Assembly (NCBI RefSeq): GCF_011745365.1 | Contig: NW_024468918.1 | Span: forward strand, 124,001-188,000 | DNA length: 64,000 nt | Source: Cryphonectria parasitica EP155 | Lineage: Eukaryota; Ascomycota; Sordariomycetes; Diaporthales; Cryphonectriaceae | Direction: 5' to 3' | Shown: in pieces, positions 57,001 to 64,000 of the stretch | Position numbering within the stretch: the stretch's first letter is position 1 | Layout of the letters: the number at the start of each line of letters is the position of its first letter | Made by a program: the position numbers and the translations under genes | Notes under the pieces: model-generated | Told to the model about the DNA's origin: nothing | The model's input: the letters and a program-made list of their open reading frames with translations, nothing else | Databases searched by the model: none

Positions 57001-58899
57001 TCACTGCGTCGCCGCGACGCACCAGTGCCGGTGGAAAGCCCAGGCACTTTTCTGGCACTCTTTGCTGCAGTACTTGGTCCGTCGGCATCTCCTGCACTTC
57101 GCAAACTGCCTGGTATACTCCTCCCATTTTCCACATTGGTAGTATGCACATTGACGGATGCCGCCGCGCGTATCATCTTTTCGGCACAGGTTCCTCATGA
57201 CGACACCAGCCCAGTACTGCATGTCCGTACTATGATAGCGGACAGTGAACTTCTCAACCAGGGGGAAGATGTTGAGGTCGTTGGGCAGGAGATACTCTTC
57301 TTCGAACTCCTCTTCTTCGTCGACGTCCATGGCTGCGTCTTCGCTGTCCAGAGCTGAGATCTCCTTGCCAATCTTCAGTCTCGGTACCAGATGGCTCTTC
57401 TGGAAGTAGGTGCGCAGGTTGCAGTATTTCGAGACATAGGCGAGAAGCTGAAGTGACATGAGGACGTCCTCCTCGCGAGGCATCGCAGCAAGCATTTGGG
57501 GGTTCGGGGTCATCTGGCGGCCAAGCAGGTAGTGAGGGACGCTGGCGCTGGGCATCGTGGGCTGTGGAGGGGTGACCATGGCCGGCCTGTTGGGGGAAAG
57601 ACCGAGCAATGGCCCAGGGGCAACTGCAGGGGTGGGGTTGATGATGCTTCCGTCGATTGGCGTGCGGTGCGTGATGTTGAACGTCCCAGGCTCCTGAGGG
57701 TCTGAGTCGTTGGGTGTATCATCCAGGTCAATCCGTGATCCAGTCATGATGCTGTCGCCCTCCTCCATGGCGATCTCCTGGATCCCGACCTCCTGAATAT
57801 CGGCAGGACCCGAAATGTCAGCTTCGGGAGCCTCATCGGACTGCATGCTGTCACCGTTCAGGTCGTCCGACTCTGCAGTGGAATGCTGTTGTCGTATTGA
57901 CGGGCGCCTCCGAGGCCTCGAAGCCTGCCCCAAGCCCGAGGAGGGCCGAACAGTCGGAGACCTAATCTGCGGCAGAGGAAGAGGGGTTGTGGGGGATGTC
58001 GGCTGGGAGGACAACTGAGGTTGGCCAAAGGGCCCCATGGATGCCAGCCTGTCAATGTCCCGTACCGGTCTCAGGAAACCATCCGAGTCCATAGCGACCG
58101 GCGTCTGGGCCAGCGGCTGGAGAAGTTGACGAGGCGGAGGGGTGACGGCAAAGTTGCGGATGTCTCGCTCTCTAGGATGGTGGTGGTGATGTCGGTGTAG
58201 GTGGAAAGATGTCGTGTGTTCTGGAGGTGAGGTGATAGGGGGTTGAGAAGTCGCCGTCGAGGCGGCAGAGGATTGTGGGCCGACATCCATCGCGGTAGAT
58301 GGGCCACTGGCGGTGAATGGCAATGCTGCAGGGGCTTCAACGGCAGGAACCTCGATTGGCGGAGGAGCTGCTCGCCGGAAGATTCTGTGATTGATGTCTG
58401 GATGCGCGGCACGGTTTGAGAAACTGCCCGACTTGGAGACACCATTGTGGTCGTGACCTCTGGACCGATGTGGATGGTCTCGCAGCTGCTTCTTCTTTTC
58501 TTCCTTCTCTCGCAGCTTGTCTGTAACCTTAATGTAGTTGTCGAGGATGGTGGCAATGACAGGGACCATGTCAGCCTCGACGACTCGAGTCCGAACACCC
58601 TCGGTGCCCCTGACACCTATGTTGACGACACACTGGAATGCCAAGTTCCATTTCCACATGTCCATCATGTCCTTACTCCTTCCTTGTTTCAGGATGCAGA
58701 CCAGTCGCTCGATACCTCCATCAACGGTCAAAATATCCCGGATGCGGGCAGAGGAGGTGGTGAGGTAGGCGAGGTGGTTGAGGGAGTTAATCAGAGGCAG
58801 GGTCGAGGTGCAGTCGAGAGCCCGCCGGTCATAGAGCGCGGTGGTGATGGCCACCGACGCCTTATTGACGTTTGGGATGCTAAAGTTGACTTCCCTCAT
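57001..58899 (-). CDS. samB: MYND zinc-finger protein samB/Mub1, intronless
   Basis: One uninterrupted frame of 632 aa. The start MREVNFSIPNVNKASVAITT and the next 130 residues (LINSLNHLAYLTTSSARIRDIL, GGIERLVCILK, WNLAFQCVVNIGVRG, VVEADMVPVIATILDNYIKV) form armadillo-like helices typical of samB/Mub1. A long Pro/Ser/His-rich disordered part follows, with acidic patches. A second conserved block lies at about 500-585 (DVLMSLQLLAYVSKYCNLRTYF, LFPLVEKFTVRYHSTDMQYWAG). The MYND finger is at the very end (CAYYQCGKWEEY...CRRCRRTKYCSKECQKSAWAFHRHWC), with all ligands present. In yeast, Mub1 partners the Ubr2 ubiquitin ligase to turn over the proteasome regulator Rpn4. In Aspergillus nidulans, samB affects septation and conidiation timing. 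The same dual role here is inference from homology. Confidence 0.95.
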   Translation of the reverse strand: MREVNFSIPNVNKASVAITTALYDRRALDCTSTLPLINSLNHLAYLTTSSARIRDILTVDGGIERLVCILKQGRSKDMMDMWKWNLAFQCVVNIGVRGTEGVRTRVVEADMVPVIATILDNYIKVTDKLREKEEKKKQLRDHPHRSRGHDHNGVSKSGSFSNRAAHPDINHRIFRRAAPPPIEVPAVEAPAALPFTASGPSTAMDVGPQSSAASTATSQPPITSPPEHTTSFHLHRHHHHHPRERDIRNFAVTPPPRQLLQPLAQTPVAMDSDGFLRPVRDIDRLASMGPFGQPQLSSQPTSPTTPLPLPQIRSPTVRPSSGLGQASRPRRRPSIRQQHSTAESDDLNGDSMQSDEAPEADISGPADIQEVGIQEIAMEEGDSIMTGSRIDLDDTPNDSDPQEPGTFNITHRTPIDGSIINPTPAVAPGPLLGLSPNRPAMVTPPQPTMPSASVPHYLLGRQMTPNPQMLAAMPREEDVLMSLQLLAYVSKYCNLRTYFQKSHLVPRLKIGKEISALDSEDAAMDVDEEEEFEEEYLLPNDLNIFPLVEKFTVRYHSTDMQYWAGVVMRNLCRKDDTRGGIRQCAYYQCGKWEEYTRQFAKCRRCRRTKYCSKECQKSAWAFHRHWCVAATQ

Positions 58900-61800
58900 C
58901 GTGGGCAGCCAGACTTCGCAATGTGGTTTTCAACTCAATTATGCAGAGGACTCAAGACCCACGATGCAAGCTTGCAGGTGATGAAAAAAACCGTATTGGA
59001 CAGGGTTGGAAACCTCGCCCCCCTTTGAGATGGATTGTACGTCCGGACGCGTTCGGGCGAGCAGATTGACGTTTGTTATGCGATGAGGTCGGAGGCTGAA
59101 GGCGGAGATGACGAATGTATGCGGTATGCCTAGCTCCCCCTTTTAATGCTCGCACACCAGCTGACACGGGATCGAGTGGAGATGATGGTTCGTGGGATAA
59201 ATTCAGTCTTGGAGAGCGATGGAGACTTTTCGTCGAGGTCGGTATCAAATGATTTTCGAGTGAGGAATGGGTGTAGGGAACGATATGATGGCCGGAATTG
59301 TCGAGAAGAGAAAGGCAGGTTGTGTATGTGTGTGGGTGTGGAAAGTCGGATCGAGGATCGTCTCGAGATTGTTGGCGGAGCGGCGTCAGGTTTCAGAGAA
59401 CCGCTTGACCAGGATAGGGAGGTGAGGAGAAGGCGGCACAGAGAAAGAGGAGTTATGTTTGTCGCTGTTGCTGTCTGGCATATGATAGAAAAACCAAAGA
59501 AACGGAGTAGGGAAGTAGAATTGTATCAAGAAGGTATTGTCAAACAACTTCAAGTCATCAAATGCCTCGTCGCCTATTTCTGCAGATCGAACCGCTTCGC
59601 CCTCGATGCCGCTCGGTCTCGAACTCGACTCATTCGCGGTGGCCCGGGGTAACGAGTGGCGACGGGTCGGCAAAGAGGATTTCTAGGGGGGGAGAACTGA
59701 ACGTAGAGTTAGATCTGGATGCACAGATGAGACTGGCAATGAAAGAAGCGATTCAACTCCCTCGGGGAAAAGAGAAGAGAGAAGGCGAGGGGTGGAGGGA
59801 AAGAAAAAAATCGTGCCCGGGGATGGCGAGGGTGGATGTGGATGGGGATGGCGGGTGGTGGGTGGTAGGGGAAGAAGTACTGGGCTGGGTTTTGATGGTC
59901 TGAGGAGAGAGAAGAGGAGACGCAGGCGAGGGATTGAGCTGATGAGACTGGGGAATCACCCGTTGAAGAGCAGGGCCCAACAGGCCTAGCAGGCACCCGC
60001 TGCTGTCAGCGCGCCAGTGTGCTGGAGCCTGTAGTACACAGGACTGCTACAGCGCCGCACGGCCGCTAGCGATATCTACAGTAGTGGGAAACGGCTGTCC
60101 CTCTTTTTGCTACGGGGGCCTAGGTGCTGCTGGGGGGTGTTCATTCTCCCAAGGCCGGGGCCCCCTCCCCCATCTCTCCCCCAAGGTCCTGGGTCGCTTC
60201 GACCCACCCTGTCTGCTGTCTTTGGGGTGGCCCTCAAATTGCCAGTTCAAGCGCGGACCACTAGCTGAGGTGTCTTATCAACAAGAAAAGAAAACTACCA
60301 GATCCTCGCCGCAAAGGGCAAGGCAAGGGCAATGTTCAGATGTCGGCCTCTGCGATGTCGTTCGGTCGTCCCTTGTTGGGCGTCAATAGATGTTGAGGAG
60401 GATATTGCCCAAGTAGTGGAGCCGACAGATATGCAACCAGTGTATCAGATTTTGGCTGCTGCTTTTTCTCTACCTGCTGTGCTTCATGCAGCCAACCTCG
60501 CGACGACTTGGCTGCTCTCCTAGCGAGCCACAGCAAGCCAGCTCTCAGCTCTCAGCAGCTCACCCGCTTACCCACCTACACCTCCGAGGCCTGACGGCAG
60601 ACCTGCATGCATATTTGCATACATAGTACTATGGTATCATTGTAGTACATCGAGTCTGTGCGTCGTCTCTTGTCAATACGATGGTGACATGGGGGACGGG
60701 GATAGGATTTCATTTTCCCAAAGTTTCACCTTTCATGTTCATGTCGCTGTCACCAATGACACCGCGCAGCCGTCGTGATGATCTGATTCATTGATTGATC
60801 ACGGCCACGTCCTTCCAATTGCAATGTTAGAAAGGCTCAATGCAGTGGAACCCAGCTGAGGGTCTCGACTGCCACCAGTCGTCCGTGTTTGGGTGATCGA
60901 CACGACCGGGGGGGCCAGACTGGATGGCACGAACAAAATGTTGCCAAGCACCCGCCCAGGTTCCCTAAAGCTGCTTGACCCGAAAAAGCATGCCATCAAA
61001 GACAATTCTGCATTCCTTCCCGCCACTGGCCGCTGTTTTCCTTCGCAGTTGCTACGATACCAGATAACCAATCTTCCCGCCTTCTCCCTCGGGGGCGAAA
61101 AAGAAGGAAAATGAAAAGAGAGATTGACTTGCTGGCTGATCTCCGTTCACACGAGGGGGGATGTAATAAAAGAGAGAGAGACACACAAGCAGGCCAAGGG
61201 AGGAAGGGACATGACCCATATAGTAGGGAGATTTGAAACGTCTTTCCTATTTGGTGGTCCTGCCGCTGACTGGCCTGGCGGAATCACGGGGCGGGGGTCC
61301 AAGAAATTGTCCTTGTATGGGGCTCTGCTACGATGTGATCATACTTCCCGCCTCCCGTCGTATCTCCATTTATAATGATAGTGGTCCTTGTCTCCCGCTC
61401 GCAGAGAGACATAGGAGAGGACCTGAGGATGTAGCTACTGGGGTATATACGAAGCTATCCGGATTGGATTTGCCCCCGCCCCCTCCTCGGAGCTCATACC
61501 CTGCATCTCGATCACACACAACACCAAAAAAAGGGCCCCCAACGGTGGAGCAGACGAGGATGCGATGATGGATGGTGGTTACCGGCAATATCTGCAGCCA
61601 TGCCAGACATGCATTGGCATGGGCATAGTCACACAAATCTGCTATTGTGTCCTGCCGTGTTTCCCATGCCTCTCACGCCACTTTGGGTGTGGAGAGCGAC
61701 AACGAGGAACGATTTTGCCCACTTGCTTTGGTACACTGCAATGCATCACGGCGTCGTGTTGAGAGGCGACCCTCCCCACCGTCTCTACCACGTCTTTTGA

Positions 61801-64000
61801 TAGAACAATTATCATCAAGAGTTTCTGCCGACCCGGCAAATAACCCAAACTATGTCGATGCATCATTAGCTCGAATTGGGAAGGACGAACGCCCTCGGCA
61901 GCTATCCTTGCGGTGAACCTGGGCGACCCGAAAAGCTGGGGATCATCTGCCACATGACAACCTCGTGGGGGGGTTAAATCAAACCTAATATCACACAGGG
62001 AATAGTTACTCTAGTCAGCAACAGACGAGACTTATAGTATGTCGTATGTGAAAAGGACAAAATTTGAAATAAGAAAGCAACACGAAGAAGCCATAGAAGG
62101 AGGAAAAGAGAAGAAAGAAAGAAAAAAAAGAGAAAAAAACCAAAACCAAAGACGTCGAGGTCCGTTGCCACTCCAGAGTATCATCGTCTTTGTGCCACCC
62201 TCTCGGTGGGTTTTCATGCGAGGCTTTCTCTTGCGGGCGTGTCTCGCCAAAATTATCAACCAAGGCACTGTTGGGTCACCAATCGAGCGCGCCATGCCGA
62301 GTTCTACAAACTACCACACATAGCACAGTAACTAAAGTTCGGTCCTTCTCCTCCTTGGCCACCGAATCAGTCAAGCCAATGAAGTCTGGCAGGCAAGACA
62401 GTGGCCCCTGCACACACCAACAGGAAGAGGGACGGCAACAAAACTACCTGGTGTTGCACTAGCCCGTAGACTTTAATCTCTATCACGAGGTTGACACTGC
62501 ATGCATTCAATGCATACCGTGCCATGTGCTTCCGAAGAACGCATTTACGACGCACGCACATACGCACAAAGCACATGGTAGTTGCCTTTCTCTCTTCTCC
62601 ATTCACGCCATGAAGCAATTTTGTCATGCGTTTTCCTTACTCGCTCACTCACTCCCTCACTCACTCCCTCACTCCCTCACTTATTGTCCTTTCTCTTTTC
62701 TCACTTTCTCCTGCTTACAAATAGATCTCGTCACCGCTGGCTGCGTGGCGCTGACCATGTGTTACTTACTGATTGCGGCTCTCCCTCGCCATTCGGCCTT
62801 TGCGGTTCGGAGGTACCGATCAATCCTTTTGGGAAGAAAGTTTCTAGGGCGAGCTCCAGAAGCCCTGGAACACTTGCGCCGCACCTTAAAACCCCCCCTC
62901 CCCCCCTGAACTTCCTAGAAACTCAGAACAAAGGACGCGGGCCAGTGTGGCTTGCCCTATGCTTGCCTCTGTTTTGGCGCAGCGCGCGCCGGGGTGTGGG
63001 GGAGGGCAAGAGGCAAGGGTCCTAAAACTCTCAGCCGCCCTTGCCCTCCTTTTGAACGACAAACTTTATGCCCACTTGGCCATTGCAGCCTGGCTGGCCA
63101 CGTTTGTTTCAGCATGTCTTAGGAGTGACAGCTTCTTCCCCTTGTTGATGAAGGATTCATTTCCCGTTGGATTTTGGCATCATCTTAAGCAGGCATTCGT
63201 ATATATATTATGTGTCTCTTGTTTGTGTGTGTCTTGGTCAGAGGGTGGCCATGGCGCAAATCGAGTTGGTTGCTGTCGCTTGGTCCCTGCATTGGCGGGC
63301 TTTGACACGGCGCCTATTATAGCCCCCCTCTTCTTCCACTACCTCCGGACGAACCACAGCAGCCAACCTCAATTTTGGTTGTGCCGCAGTAACTCTTGAC
63401 CCGTTTATGACGTTGCTGGAATCTTCTATTTAATTTGCAATCCGTTGTTATTCTCTGTTGTTTTTAATTGTTCATGACAGCCTAGACGGGCCATGTGCAT
63501 TCCCCGGATACTTGAGCGGCGATTAAGACGCTCTTTTTTGGCTTTTCTCCCCCGACACGCCCGGGCCTGTTTCAGCTCAAGTCTATCAACCATCCATCTC
63601 ACATACCAACCACCCAGGCCGCAAATTACAGCCCTTTTTCCTTTTGTCACACACAGACACTCACTCACTCGCCCCCTCAATTTTTAACCCACGCGCAGGC
63701 AGACACTATCACGTCAGCTTTACCTATGAGATCATTGCCTTCTCCCCCTTTCAATCCCTAACGAGACACACTCTTTGTCTTATGTAGTATTTAGTCGTCT
63801 CGGATCTCTCTCGTCCGAAGAGAGGACGAATCCGTGGCCTGGCTGACAAAACATTAACAACAACAAGAAGAAGGTTGTGCGCTAAGCTTTTTGGTAAGGT
63901 GTCTTGGCGCACACGCGAGCTTCTCTTGGGATGAAACGAAGTTCGTCCAGACTAAGACGCCGCCAACGGACTCTTGGCTTCTCTGCTTGGTCTAACCTTG
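58900..64000. other. 5.1-kb right-edge region with no supportable gene
   Basis: This is the longest empty stretch of the window. 58900-59700 is upstream DNA of samB/Mub1; a 168-codon plus-strand frame there (59146-59652) is Arg/Glu-rich without a motif. CT-rich and A-rich runs alternate beyond 61000 (A/G-rich at 62085-62150, CTCACTC repeats at 62644-62680). The last kilobase is pyrimidine-rich and may be the leader of a gene beyond the right edge. Confidence 0.5.
62644..62680. repeat. CTCACTC/CCCTCACT short tandem repeat
   Basis: About 37 bases of imperfect tandem units of the type ACTCCCTC and CACTCACT, in gene-free DNA. Confidence 0.85.

Noticed and set aside
59146..59652. 168-codon frame upstream of samB/Mub1
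   Set aside because: Arg/Glu/Val-rich product of GA-rich leader DNA; no motif.
62526..62909. 127-codon frame in the right-edge region
   Set aside because: Composed of the translated CTCACTC repeat and flanking pyrimidine-rich DNA; no domain, no splice or promoter support.
1..64000. Secondary-metabolite cluster, CRISPR array, bacterial operon or rRNA genes
   Set aside because: No PKS, NRPS, terpene synthase or P450 gene, no regularly spaced repeats, no 5S or other rRNA sequence was seen; all genes are eukaryotic with spliceosomal introns.

Overview
This is nuclear DNA of a filamentous ascomycete (Pezizomycotina), most likely a sordariomycete. The genes carry short introns (about 50-140 bases) with GTANGT or GTGAGT donors and CTAAC/CTGAC branch sequences. 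Leaders are long and CT-rich, and the proteins match fungal families (Sec61 alpha, glycogen synthase, samB/Mub1, Ebp2, Ctk1). The order or genus cannot be told from the window. All exon joins were worked out by hand from splice signals, reading phase and family similarity.

Layout. 1-8.3 kb is gene-poor: a 439-bp miniature inverted-repeat element (917-1355), a fungal homologue of plant 'pathogen-related protein' (1607-2665, +), a 124-aa orphan (4049-4423, -) and a small secreted cysteine-rich protein (5937-6313, +). 9.5-25.7 kb holds an Nrp1-like RNA-binding protein with a decayed exonuclease domain (+), a CTD kinase of the Ctk1/Lsk1 type (-), an Asn-rich triple zinc-knuckle protein (-) and glycogen synthase (+). 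28-33.8 kb holds an F-box/LRR protein (+) and a Pfa3-type DHHC palmitoyltransferase (-). 36.4-41.5 kb is one large STAND (NLR-like) receptor gene with Goodbye, P-loop NTPase, TPR and ZZ-type parts. A C2H2 zinc-finger gene lies tail-to-tail with it (41.9-43.6 kb, -). 45.4-58.9 kb is denser and housekeeping in nature: a tail-anchored UBE2J-type ubiquitin E2 (+), Sec61 alpha (-), tRNA isopentenyltransferase Mod5 (+), a short MYND protein (+), the rRNA-processing factor Ebp2 (+) and samB/Mub1 (-). The last 5.1 kb shows no gene I can support.

The genes do not form one pathway or a biosynthetic cluster. Two loose themes are visible. One is protein quality control: the ERAD-type E2 beside the Sec61 channel, the Mub1 ubiquitin adaptor and the F-box protein. 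The other is RNA and ribosome work: Nrp1, Ctk1, Mod5, Ebp2 and perhaps the zinc-knuckle protein. The accessory genes (STAND receptor, secreted peptide, pathogen-related homologue, inverted-repeat element, zinc-knuckle protein) lie in or beside the long gene-poor stretches and are the parts most worth a second look.
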